Below are positions 10,601-17,451 of a stretch of DNA of 64,000 bases, in pieces. The notes beneath the pieces were generated by a model, which had not been told where the DNA came from, searched no databases, and saw only the letters and a list, made by a program, of their open reading frames with translations. The stretch comes from Tribonema minus. Its lineage: Eukaryota > Sar > Xanthophyceae > Tribonematales > Tribonemataceae. The translations under genes and the position numbers were made by a program. Positions within the stretch are counted from its first letter, which is position 1. Every line of letters starts with the position of its first letter. The stretch covers positions 682,001 through 746,000 of the forward strand of contig JAFCMP010000090.1 of NCBI GenBank assembly GCA_017506865.1, read 5' to 3'.

Positions 10601-10877
10601 GGGTGATGTGGATACGGTCAGCAGAATCGGCGTCGCTCACCATAATGTCCACCAAGTCTCTTGGCTCCACATCAGCCTTTTCTACTACAATCCTGTAGAG
10701 GAGTGACGTCAGATCGGGAGTAGCATGCCCGAGATGCAAGTCAGCGACAAGATCGGCTACAAAATTTGCAAATGCAGGGTCGCTAGGTGAAGCTGCGTGC
10801 TCAACTGGGCTTTCATACGAGTCCTGCTTCAGCATTTGAATGGCAACTGTTGCAACATGAACAAGATCGGCAGACAT
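4626..10877 (-). CDS. Giant Ala-rich coiled-coil protein, probable structural protein
   Basis: At about 2,083 residues this is the longest gene of the window. I place the start at the ATG at 10877, because the open frame further upstream begins with GTG and an AAATATATTG element lies 32 nt before that ATG. Residues about 230-410 are a highly charged Ala/Glu/Arg coiled coil with repeated AAAERAAAEQ units; a Pro-rich segment follows (PPPPEDIQ and similar), then a hydrophobic segment near 650, long helical regions, and near the C-terminus hydrophobic helices rich in Ala/Gly/Leu. No enzymatic motif was seen. Length, low complexity and membrane segments suggest a tegument-, matrix- or membrane-associated virion protein; this is inference. 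Confidence 0.75.
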   Translation of the reverse strand: MSADLVHVATVAIQMLKQDSYESPVEHAASPSDPAFANFVADLVADLHLGHATPDLTSLLYRIVVEKADVEPRDLVDIMVSDADSADRIHITPVAMSTHAKPTEVRPSALQLVSDMNQLVNELLNLEKPSLLAGAMMKYPKPASACNNVLTASDSTIASATAGIASHDGIAAAETAVRSAYEGIICLGYGGINATNHKDYAPQLSAACSLAQSLQSAVVQLEKQKEVARTAGETVTATGVERAAAKQERAMADAAAAERTAAAERAATERAAAAERALPAQARADAAAAAERVAAEQVRVNAAAAAERAAADRAVAKRAAAEQARADAAAAAERVAAEQVRVNAAAAAERAVAERAAATVHTAAAKARADAAAAAERAAAEQARFDAEAAAKQTAAEQVRVDVEAANERAAAEAAAKQARASIDAAERATDALPPPPASPHFITTKPPPPPEDIQPIEDAEDSFYDADLPPPPQQTGSSTSPPIPPLELHSTTNSSAETCRSFLDASYHIPEAPDTIQYRSSDSKSLRKSKQRALELWAIAHISKRDCMRHMCQNGSVTADAPFFATMITYLDKLKKAGKIEQNQKFIQWSATFADASTGLVAVQDAFEQYRQQMVAVGSAAPDLRSNFEHTLEATVEMELKKVKQKGGVSSTSLGKVVLGILAAGTVCAPLVHWAHPALYESGRDSVSHGAQFMHSKLAAAGPAARSLVNNTQSGAGNLVKMAAAQAASGAAALSSFNGWGNMPTQPSANFIDQVQAVNPQFVTQVAIPKAPAASMQTPVDISDQIETLKLQRVQAAMSQSLDIMQLRQISKDIRELGTNIPVDTIRFATMATEAETRYHDSMDTLAHIDGGSDLPTAIANVHGVNVIVNTYMHGAPICGDGSCIAGPTALDGVACCSTLLYLDKDMATMASTALKKTNDKMVQMLQDDAVTYELLHQVIAQTDGADELKGAHLAAQTRLADEQLMEAPLKQLGQLMADRAPNLTQSPRSDVARYLVQVSQGGPDDVSDLQSAAQVLKDAGISKLPPSFEEAGVVATERMATKAVSNLYLQGLQNAYQELPLQAISDESEAIKDGATSLINALHEADQGVDALLKASEAATATDTAYLGVDFDQPLQKAGVSVVKSLVAGAWSTGPEDVIAMYTKLPARVKSEETNELISGLRSDVTAMSAIEAINSTAPAVQAAAKVNHGLDASGNTIETYSSALQQLQSLHSNANSDSVRDAAKSEFSALITYAIENAASQGEQIGRSALGLINGSTPSRIDMYTLSNRSKMALKNAEEAGVLSNQLDPAAGTALKSALTVNRDAAWFFDQFEHLQKLVTEATSSVNVDANFSGALAAAKLFGHTLAPLDTILAAGASAQLSAAVAGITTAPDVQSQVSAISSSLGEWMRLTALASKAALPDAASALKLQGANLVTAIRDTVNGKEWHEWLRTQASRIEQIVKGFAEAPQLQLQPEELALVAACGVSNECAQAQLMAGLFDVYAERAIANASDIDDIKDLRAFFKQVGDATQDAPVIEYSLGLAGTVFDAASISISNLAALHAMTTPEAVAQQVGQVVGDDAISESLLGIYKMKEGSMQSNTHLAALQSARDVISTLVQQMTPAQADDTTVAEAPPSPTVVEASGVGEQPEAADVVETPDAKAMTTTAAETADAAAASDITAAPAQEESPSIVEVSNVAGEPEAVDNVKTPDAKVIPATAVEAAVNVRPSLVLQDALEAAETMSVEEVKDMLSLVTHMTPVYGEKAIRDANMSAEQVADNQALIDIGAVLNSLEWPKLAKTVQGGWSSNGKKLLDLLTAANTHAKRARVDAVDDTKEPGKHAKANADSGADARMQAIAVNMVPEAEVLAEAEPALMAAEINQAESEVNDALSVYHNDNVNQPLSQMLTEHVRKVLRFSTKPAIRYAALGILTVAFAGAIAAGQMEMCKALATAPNALMLAGLQYKAGAAAGALCPIGGNALFVGATVAAPPTLAVAAAAARDRHLWLIEQDKLFQVFLRWKRAQLLESLDFTEAGALDSVLAGHKVDGLKEFSKSYADNWAQVLQNKEARNGLLARIDAAELLFKRQHPAAWEQIKGVFP

Positions 10878-10909
10878 GGTGCAAGTGTATTGCTTGAAAC
10901 AAAGCACAC

Positions 10910-10919
10910 AATATATTTG
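10910..10919 (-). promoter_or_regulatory. TATA-like element AAATATATTG
   Basis: On the minus strand the sequence reads CAAATATATTG, 32 nt upstream of the ATG at 10877. The same motif precedes the genes at 11729 and 43470 at about the same distance. Confidence 0.55.
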
Positions 10920-10936
10920 CGGTATTCCACGCTACG

Positions 10937-11608
10937 TCAAAATTTTGGGGTCTCACGGCACTCCATAAGCTTGGAAAAGGCGTCATCCAGCTTCTCAGAG
11001 TTTTGAGACACCAGCATTGCGTCCCCAGCATTCACCGCATGTTCATTACCCATGCTGCTGTAGGCATCAGCGATGCTAGTGCCCAAGGCTTTCTTATCAC
11101 TCAAGGAACTGAATGGCTGAGGCTCGGGTGGCATTCCATTTGCACTCGGCGCGCTGGACGGCCTGGTGGCTGGCCCAGCAGCATCGCTACCGCTCTGACG
11201 AACAGCCGGCGGTTCAGCAATCTTGGACTGAAGCCAATCGAATGCTGCGTCCCCGCAAAACCCGTCGCCATTCGCATCCAGGACTGTAGGGACTCCCGGC
11301 AACCAAGGCGGACTCTGGCAGACATCAATGTCCACCACATGCACATTCAATCCGTAATGCTTGACTGCCATTGCAAATTCAGCACTATATGGACATCTTG
11401 CAAGCGAGAGGTACGCCTCACCTTCACGTGCTGGGGGAGGTGGTAGCTTAGTGTCAGGCTGAGGATGAGCACTGATCATGTCATTTCTGCCGTCGCTGCA
11501 GCTGTACTTTGATGGTCCACGTATCAGCATTGTAGGGCGGGAGGTGCATGGCACCATCTTTCGATTCTGCAAGCCTGAATGCCCGACAGCAGCAGCCTGA
11601 GGCCACAT
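10937..11608 (-). CDS. Thioredoxin/glutaredoxin-fold protein
   Basis: The 223-residue protein has a compact glutaredoxin-like domain at about 64-130: a first strand AYLSLA, active-site-like RCPYS (Cys72, the second Cys replaced by Ser75), strand NVHVVDIDV, and the cis-Pro motif GVPTVLDANGDGFCGD (105-120). A monothiol CPYS site is known in glutaredoxins that act on glutathionylated proteins; Cys118 might substitute as resolving cysteine. The N-terminus (1-60) and the Ser/Pro-rich C-terminus (135-223) look disordered. Virus-encoded thiol oxidoreductases often act in virion assembly. It is divergent from the 11729 gene, with TATA and CRE-like sites between. Confidence 0.7.
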   Translation of the reverse strand: MWPQAAAVGHSGLQNRKMVPCTSRPTMLIRGPSKYSCSDGRNDMISAHPQPDTKLPPPPAREGEAYLSLARCPYSAEFAMAVKHYGLNVHVVDIDVCQSPPWLPGVPTVLDANGDGFCGDAAFDWLQSKIAEPPAVRQSGSDAAGPATRPSSAPSANGMPPEPQPFSSLSDKKALGTSIADAYSSMGNEHAVNAGDAMLVSQNSEKLDDAFSKLMECRETPKF

Positions 11609-11665
11609 GAGTCCGTATATACGATCATGTTACACAAAAAACGCTCAACGTGTACAACGTGTTGA

Positions 11666-11673
11666 TGACGTCA
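11666..11673. promoter_or_regulatory. CRE-like palindrome TGACGTCA
   Basis: The perfect 8-bp ATF/bZIP palindrome lies in the 120-bp divergent promoter between the thioredoxin-fold gene and the gene starting at 11729. A second copy lies at 4422-4429. Function is inferred from motif identity only. Confidence 0.3.
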
Positions 11674-11690
11674 TGCGTACAAAACCGTGA

Positions 11691-11700
11691 AAATATATTG
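11691..11700 (+). promoter_or_regulatory. TATA-like element AAATATATTG
   Basis: It reads GAAAATATATTG, 29 nt upstream of the ATG at 11729. This spacing supports that ATG over the earlier in-frame GTG at 11687, which would lie inside the element. Confidence 0.6.
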
Positions 11701-11728
11701 TTGTTGTGATTTATCAAAGGGCCTGGCA

Positions 11729-13120
11729 ATGAGTGATGTATATGAGTTGATAGATAAAGCCAAGGCACCAGTACCAACCCTGAAATCGAGCGCAAAGATC
11801 ATTGATGTCACACCAGCCACTGCTTCACAAAGTTCATCTGACTCTTCTACACCACCGCTCAAGACACGCAAGACGCACACCAGGCGTGTCATGTCACCTT
11901 TGCCAACCCCCCCGCCCTTGGAACGTAAAGCCTACAGGAGCTCATCCACAAGACCCTCTCGGACTGCAGGTCGAGTTCGAAAGCACAGGCACAAGGTGCC
12001 ATCGCCACCACCACCCTTGGACACGCTAAACTATTCAGACTCTGATTGGAGTTCAACAACATCGGCGTCTGCGTTCTCTATAAGTTCACATGCAAAAGTT
12101 AAGGTAGCAAGTGCGCGGTCAAAGACGTCAGACGGAAGTGCTGCCACAAGCGCTGCCACGAGCGCTGGAGCTGCAATCGCATTAGCAGCAGCATCCACCA
12201 TTGCTGCACCTGCATCGAAGAATGGTGTGAAACTCATCAAGTCCATCGTTATCACAGGACTTGTGATTGGTACAGTGTTTGTGATCTTACGACTTTGGAA
12301 GCGGATCAAAGCATTACAAAGTGAGCTGGATGGTATGAGGGCTGAACTGGATGTGACCAGTCACCTGACAGAGGAGGATGTGGCAACCATTGCACGCGTG
12401 AAGCTTGAAGAGATTCTGGAACAACCTGCCACATCGTACCTGCCGCGCACACAAGCACCCATGAGCCAGGCACCAGTCGAAATGGCGCCTTCACAGATGA
12501 TGGAGCCGCAAGTGTCACTGTCAGCGCCATCAGCAGGTCCTGATGTTGGCACGGCTATTTCACCACCACCGTCAATGCCCCCCACGCGTGTCACCTTCCT
12601 GGACACGACCCATCCTGCCAGCGCGACTGCTTTAAGCCCCCAATTGCTCAATGCAGCATCCAAGTGCGTACCTCATGTCCGCGCACCTGCGATACGAAAC
12701 ATCACGCAGCTTGACACGATTGAAGAGACTTTAGATGAAGGTATCGACGCACCAGTGAATGGTGGCTCCTTCAGACCACCGACGCCAGTCGAAGTTGTAG
12801 AGGAAACGTTGCTGACAAGGCAACAAGATCAGCAGAGCAAGGAGCAGCTCAGCCTGTCGGCAACTGCGGAAGAGCAGCCCCGTCCGTCCACCAACACAAC
12901 AGTATCAACAGAGAGTTTGGAGCAATGTGCAATGATGCAAGTTTCATCCACGAGTGCAGTTGAGGTTGAGACCCCTTCACAACCGGCAGCAGCAGAGCAG
13001 CAACAGCAGAGCGTGAGTGCAACAGCGGTAATGGATGTGAGTACATCAGCAGATGCAGCAGCAGCGCCAGTTCCTAAAAAGCGTGTGAAGGCAAAAAAAG
13101 GGACCACCACTGTTCTGTAA
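11729..13120 (+). CDS. Single-pass membrane protein with Pro/Ser-rich tails
   Basis: The 463-residue protein starts at an ATG 29 nt after a TATA-like element. Residues 30-130 are rich in Ser, Pro and basic residues (SPLPTPPP, HKVPSPPPP). A transmembrane helix (SIVITGLVIGTVFVILRL) lies at about 172-190, followed by a short coiled coil (KALQSELDGMRAEL). The rest is Pro/Ser/Gln-rich and ends in a basic patch KKRVKAKKG. The family is unknown. A virion or host-membrane protein with disordered domains exposed on both sides is plausible. It converges with the next gene, 15 bp away. Confidence 0.7.
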   Translation: MSDVYELIDKAKAPVPTLKSSAKIIDVTPATASQSSSDSSTPPLKTRKTHTRRVMSPLPTPPPLERKAYRSSSTRPSRTAGRVRKHRHKVPSPPPPLDTLNYSDSDWSSTTSASAFSISSHAKVKVASARSKTSDGSAATSAATSAGAAIALAAASTIAAPASKNGVKLIKSIVITGLVIGTVFVILRLWKRIKALQSELDGMRAELDVTSHLTEEDVATIARVKLEEILEQPATSYLPRTQAPMSQAPVEMAPSQMMEPQVSLSAPSAGPDVGTAISPPPSMPPTRVTFLDTTHPASATALSPQLLNAASKCVPHVRAPAIRNITQLDTIEETLDEGIDAPVNGGSFRPPTPVEVVEETLLTRQQDQQSKEQLSLSATAEEQPRPSTNTTVSTESLEQCAMMQVSSTSAVEVETPSQPAAAEQQQQSVSATAVMDVSTSADAAAAPVPKKRVKAKKGTTTVL

Positions 13121-13135
13121 CCTCAATAAATAATA

Positions 13136-14098
13136 TTACCAGTGTGTGACCTCCAAAAATGTGTCCTCTATGACAATTTTGCCCAGGTGCTTGTTGTTCA
13201 GGCACTGCCACAATGCAAACCACAACTTACAATAGTCTAGGGGATTGCTTTCTGAGAAGAAGTCGCTCCGTGGGCCGGCCAGTGTCTTGATGAAGTCTGT
13301 TATGTCTTGACCGTCCATGCTCGCGTAAAGTACTTGTCGAACATCTATGCCCCTCGCTGTCTGAGTCATGGCGTGTTCAGGGGGGAAAACCTGTTGCGGT
13401 ACATCACCCTTGTTTGTCAGCGTATAAACAGTGCAGTATTTTTGTGCGCCCACCCTCCGCGTCAGGTTTGCGTGTCCTCCGTACTCCACCATCAGCAGAT
13501 AAGCTGGAGCATTTTTGGTAATGCTTTGAAATGTTGCATGATCAAACACGATTTCACCCTCACTGCCACTTTCAGCCCACATTTGCTGAATTATACCTGT
13601 AATGTCGTGCACCGTGGGCTCCTCGCCTGCGAGCTGTGACATGGAGTGCAAGTGTGGATCACTTTCCTCTGTCTCTTGCGCAGATGGGTCAGCGGACCAC
13701 TGTGCATCCCAGCCCAGCGGACGCTGGGAGCCTAGTTGCAGTGCACGGATAGCCCAATCATCCCTTATTTCACAGCACAATGCTCTGTACACAAACACGC
13801 GCTCCTTGATGGTGGACGCATGTGTTGCAAAGTGCAACTTCTTATCGAATTTGAAGATGGCGTCGAGTATCAACCGGTAAAAGCTGCTGTACTTTTCCCT
13901 ATTCTTGGGGTAATCTTTGTAGGTTCGGAGCCACCATATCTTTGCTTGCTCCGGGAGCAAGTTATACTTTACAAGTTCAAACAATATGACAATGTGCAAT
14001 AGTACAGTGTACAACACCATGCAAGAAAGCAGCAGCCACATGTTCGAGCACCGTTGATGTTGAAACACATTTAAATGAAGACGTCTTGTCCACAGCAT
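13136..14098 (-). CDS. Membrane-anchored protein of unknown function
   Basis: The 320-residue ORF has one N-terminal transmembrane helix (MWLLLSCMVLYTVLLHIVIL, about 20-40) and a soluble C-terminal domain rich in aromatic residues with no recognised motif. An internal Met at residue 20 directly before the helix is an alternative start. It is tail to tail with the 11729 gene and head to head with the 14129 gene, 30 bp apart, so the two upstream regions overlap. Confidence 0.65.
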   Translation of the reverse strand: MLWTRRLHLNVFQHQRCSNMWLLLSCMVLYTVLLHIVILFELVKYNLLPEQAKIWWLRTYKDYPKNREKYSSFYRLILDAIFKFDKKLHFATHASTIKERVFVYRALCCEIRDDWAIRALQLGSQRPLGWDAQWSADPSAQETEESDPHLHSMSQLAGEEPTVHDITGIIQQMWAESGSEGEIVFDHATFQSITKNAPAYLLMVEYGGHANLTRRVGAQKYCTVYTLTNKGDVPQQVFPPEHAMTQTARGIDVRQVLYASMDGQDITDFIKTLAGPRSDFFSESNPLDYCKLWFALWQCLNNKHLGKIVIEDTFLEVTHW

Positions 14099-14128
14099 AA
14101 ATTATTGCGCATATGAGTACAAGGTGTC

Positions 14129-14887
14129 ATGACAAGTACACGTGAGGTTTCAGATCGAGACCTACTTTCGTTTGCTGCACTGGTAGCAGCACTGATCTGG
14201 CTGACGGTGCGCCCGGTCACCATCCCGTGTGTTAATTGCGACACCGGTGGCATGTTCTACAAGTGCATGGATGGCACAGGCGCAGGTTCAGTCACATGTG
14301 AAGCGTACAGAGCGGGTAATGCAGCCATCGCTAGTGCGCGCAAAGGTGCGCTCACTGCAGGTGAGTATGCGAGGGAGCTGACAGTGTTCACAACAAAGCT
14401 GCCAGAGTACCTGAGCAAGTTTGCTGCGCTCATCAAGAGCAAGCTCATGACTGCTGCTGCTGAAGTGTACGCACGGATGATTTCAGTCTCAGCTTACCTG
14501 AAAGCCAAGGTGGCAGAGATCGCCAAAGCAACGCTAACACCCATGTACGACACATGGGCCGCATTCCATGATGCAGTCATCAAACCGCTGATAGCAGGAA
14601 TGATCAAGTACGTCTTGCAACCTGTGACGAAAGCCATGGACGCAATCGTCGCCTTTGTACATCTGGTGATGAAAGAGGTGGACGTTGTACTCGACGGAGG
14701 GGGCGAGATCGTCAGGAAAGCGTATGACGCAGTGTACCAGGCATCGGGAACGCTCTCTAAAACCATAGAAAGCATGTTGGTAAAAATTGCAGATCTGATC
14801 GAAAAGTTGGTGGCAGGTGTGCGAGGAGCCGTCAACACGGCGCTGACACTGTCGTCAGTGGAGTCGAGACCTCAGTTAATCAAATAG
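14129..14887 (+). CDS. Helical membrane protein, first fragment of a frame-broken gene
   Basis: The 252-residue frame starts with ATG and has an N-terminal hydrophobic segment (LLSFAALVAALIWLTV, about 11-26), a small Cys-containing segment (CVNCDTGGMFYKC) and long amphipathic helices. Its last 15 residues look unlike the rest, whereas the overlapping -1 frame continues the same helical style (DTVVSGVETSVNQIGKGVEKA) straight into the next ORF, which lacks an ATG near its start. I conclude that the reading frame is broken near 14840-14850 and that this is the N-terminal part of one gene running to 17029. Confidence 0.6.
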   Translation: MTSTREVSDRDLLSFAALVAALIWLTVRPVTIPCVNCDTGGMFYKCMDGTGAGSVTCEAYRAGNAAIASARKGALTAGEYARELTVFTTKLPEYLSKFAALIKSKLMTAAAEVYARMISVSAYLKAKVAEIAKATLTPMYDTWAAFHDAVIKPLIAGMIKYVLQPVTKAMDAIVAFVHLVMKEVDVVLDGGGEIVRKAYDAVYQASGTLSKTIESMLVKIADLIEKLVAGVRGAVNTALTLSSVESRPQLIK

Positions 14888-16425
14888 GGAAGGGTGTTGA
14901 GAAGGCTTTGGATGGTGTTGAGAGCGGTATCAATGCTGCAGTGTCTGGAACTGTCGGCAGCGCGACTGCTGCTGTCAACACATCGACTAAGGCACTTGAT
15001 GTAGTTGTATCAAGCACTGGAGACAAGCTCAACACAGCATTCACAAAGGTAACAGGTGGTGTGCAAGACAGCGTCAATGCAGTGGCAGGTGGGGTTCAGG
15101 ACGCTGTCAACAATGTCGGCTCTAATGTTGTAGGAGGCATCGGCAATGTAATTGATGAAACGGAGCAAGTTGTTAACAGCTTGAGTGATGGACTCGCCAG
15201 CTCCATAAATGCAATGATCGGGGTCATCAACAAGGATGTGAGCGGCAAGATCGAGGCGACTGTAAACAGCTCTGCTACCGTCATCGAAAAGGCAGTCGAC
15301 GCAGGTCTCACGCCGATACGATCAATCGCCAAGTCGATCAATAAGATTTCATCATTTGAACTCAAGTTGGGGGCGCTGGGGTCGATTTATCCATTCATGT
15401 TCATTCCATATGTAAGGGAGCCGAATGGCGTGGACCTGCCAACTGTAGACATTCCCGACATTCCGACCATTACTATTCCGCATGTGAATATTCCTTCTGT
15501 CACATATAAGGTGCCTTCGACCGCGACAAAGAAGCCGCAAGGTGATGCACGGGCTAGGCTGCTGGGCGCTATTGAAAGGGCTCAGAAGAACTGGAAAATC
15601 GCATCGGACTCGCAAACAGCATTGGGTGAAGAGCCATTGCCTGCAGCAGCACCTTCTACTCGCAAGAGCTATGCCTTCATGCCCAACAACCAACCCACTC
15701 ACCCGCACGATTCAGAAGAAGATTTCACCTGGGCGACCACTCTGCTCGGAGAGTCCATTCCATCCGCTGAACGCAGACCCCTGGGAAAGTCAATTTTCAA
15801 CAAGATCGGAGACGGGATCAAGAAAGCAGCAAATGATGTCGCTGACTTTGCTGAAGATACAGCGCAAAAAGCGATTGAAGAAGCGAGGGATCTCGCACTA
15901 AAGGCAGCCAAGCCGTTGACTGACGCCATCAATAAACAAGCTGTGAAAGACAAGGCGGAGGCAGACAAGCGAGCTGCTCTGGACAGTGCGGCAGCAGTAG
16001 CCCGTGAGAATGCCGCAAAGAAGTCGCTGGCAGACAATGCGAAAACACAAGCCACTCTCAAGAAACAGTTGGCTGATGCAAAAGCGGCATCCGCTGCTGC
16101 ACTGAAGGCACGCGCCGCTGCCAAAGCTGCAGTTTCAAGTGCAGACAAGGTCATTGATGGTGTCACATTACCACGAGTCAGCCTGACTGCCCCGTCTGTC
16201 AACTTGCAGCCGCCAGGATTGAAGGTGGACTGGCAAGTGAAACCTTTAGACATCAAGACTCCCTCACTACAGGTGAAGATGAAGAGACCTCAGGTCAACT
16301 TTGAAATAGGCGACATCAGCGCTGATATACCTCACGTGCCTAACCTGCTCGATGGAGTTGAAACGGCAATTGGAAAGCTTGGACAACTCCTATCAGACTT
16401 CCTTAAGCCGTCTGGGAAGCGTTAG
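14845..16425 (+). CDS. Central fragment of the frame-broken helical gene
   Basis: Open in the -1 frame relative to the preceding ORF; the first in-frame ATG is about 100 residues beyond the first clear coding, so independent initiation is unlikely. Content: repeated apolipoprotein- or LEA-like amphipathic helices (VTGGVQDSVNAVAGGVQDAV), a Pro/Ile beta segment of repeating IP.. units (VDIPDIPTITIPHVNIPSV), an Ala/Lys coiled coil (about 16000-16140), then a second LPRVSLTAPSVNLQPPGLKV-type repeat region. The alternation suggests a fibrous or lipid-associated structural protein. The stop at 16423-16425 is followed by a further -1 continuation. Confidence 0.55.
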   Translation, partial: DTVVSGVETSVNQIGKGVEKALDGVESGINAAVSGTVGSATAAVNTSTKALDVVVSSTGDKLNTAFTKVTGGVQDSVNAVAGGVQDAVNNVGSNVVGGIGNVIDETEQVVNSLSDGLASSINAMIGVINKDVSGKIEATVNSSATVIEKAVDAGLTPIRSIAKSINKISSFELKLGALGSIYPFMFIPYVREPNGVDLPTVDIPDIPTITIPHVNIPSVTYKVPSTATKKPQGDARARLLGAIERAQKNWKIASDSQTALGEEPLPAAAPSTRKSYAFMPNNQPTHPHDSEEDFTWATTLLGESIPSAERRPLGKSIFNKIGDGIKKAANDVADFAEDTAQKAIEEARDLALKAAKPLTDAINKQAVKDKAEADKRAALDSAAAVARENAAKKSLADNAKTQATLKKQLADAKAASAAALKARAAAKAAVSSADKVIDGVTLPRVSLTAPSVNLQPPGLKVDWQVKPLDIKTPSLQVKMKRPQVNFEIGDISADIPHVPNLLDGVETAIGKLGQLLSDFLKPSGKR

Positions 16426-17029
16426 GGGTGTTGTTTGCATATGTGAACACTGTTGTTGCATCGGTGCTTCACTTTGTCAGGGAGGAGATCAGCTGGGCAA
16501 AAATTAGGGATGGTGTATCCACCATCTTCACAAGTTCTGCAGTGACAGTCAAGGATAAGATGCGTTGGCTGTGGCATGAAATTGCCGTACCATTGATGAA
16601 AGTGGTTGTGATGATGAAAGACAAGGTCATTGAGCTCACCAAGGTCTTCATCGAGCTGGTGAAGGGATTGCTGGCTAACTTGAAAGAGAAAATCTACTCC
16701 TTGGCCGACACACTGTGGGTGAAGATAAGGCCGGTGCTCCGTGAGACTGCTGTGATTACTGCTGGTGTTGGGACCTTTACATTCGCGTCCGTGGTGGACC
16801 GGCTGATCCCGCTGCCCATGTCGCTGACTACAAAAGTGTACGTCACGCTACTGTTCACAGTTCTGGCTCTATTGGCGCGCAATCGACATTTGTGGTGGAG
16901 CAGGTTGTGGGGCTGCTCAGGATGTGTCTGGTGCCGGTCATGTATGCTGACGAATGGTTTGATCAGTTTGCAAAATCAAGCACGTCCTGGATTGCTCGTA
17001 CAGCTAAGGCAGTAGGAGGCAGCAGCTAG
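16419..17029 (+). CDS. C-terminal fragment of the frame-broken helical gene
   Basis: Again shifted by -1 from the preceding ORF and lacking a nearby ATG. It reads amphipathic helices, then a hydrophobic segment near 16830-16870 (VYVTLLFTVLALL). After about 16870 the plausible coding (VVEQVVGLLRMCLVPVMYAD...) moves once more by -1 and ends with TAG at 17027-17029; the unshifted frame ends at 17015 with an atypical Trp/Cys-rich tail. Three breaks of the same sign in one gene suggest single missing bases in the assembly or pseudogene decay. Confidence 0.5.
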
Positions 17030-17037
17030 ACGCTGCG

Positions 17038-17205
17038 TTAGCGTTGCACTAGCGCACCATGTGTGATGGCCTGTGCAATATCTTGTTGGAGGTAGGAAGC
17101 ACGGATCGAAATCTGTTGTGACTCTTTGTGCGTCTTCATCAGCAGCAGCCACACAATTGAGCTCATAATCCAGAAACGGACAGTTACACCATCAAGTGAC
17201 ATCAT
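17038..17205 (-). CDS. Possible small membrane protein
   Basis: ATG at 17205 gives 55 residues with one hydrophobic helix (FWIMSSIVWLLLM) and an amphipathic tail. The frame is open upstream to a TTG at 17283 and contains another hydrophobic stretch (YFLLVFVV), so the true start is unclear. It ends 8 bp from the end of the preceding gene on the other strand. Confidence 0.35.
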   Translation of the reverse strand: MMSLDGVTVRFWIMSSIVWLLLMKTHKESQQISIRASYLQQDIAQAITHGALVQR

Positions 17206-17451
17206 GTCTTGATTTACTACAAAGACCAATAGAAAATACTTCTTGAAGTGGCCTTGGTGATTGTCACTCCTCCCTCTGCTCAACTATTGTGTGTCTTAAT
17301 ATCAACTCAGTTTGTCTACACTATGAAGCCAGCATACTGCGCACAAGGGAGACCATGATGAGTTTGAGCAATTATGTAGGGCGAGCCTAACACAGCATCA
17401 GATTGTATCAACCTTCTGATCACACTTGCTGAACAACTCCTGAGGCTGCTG

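Noticed and set aside
14880..14900. Programmed -1 frameshift signal at the first ORF junction
   Set aside because: No X-XXY-YYZ slippery heptamer or strong downstream stem was seen, and the gene has two further breaks without such signals.
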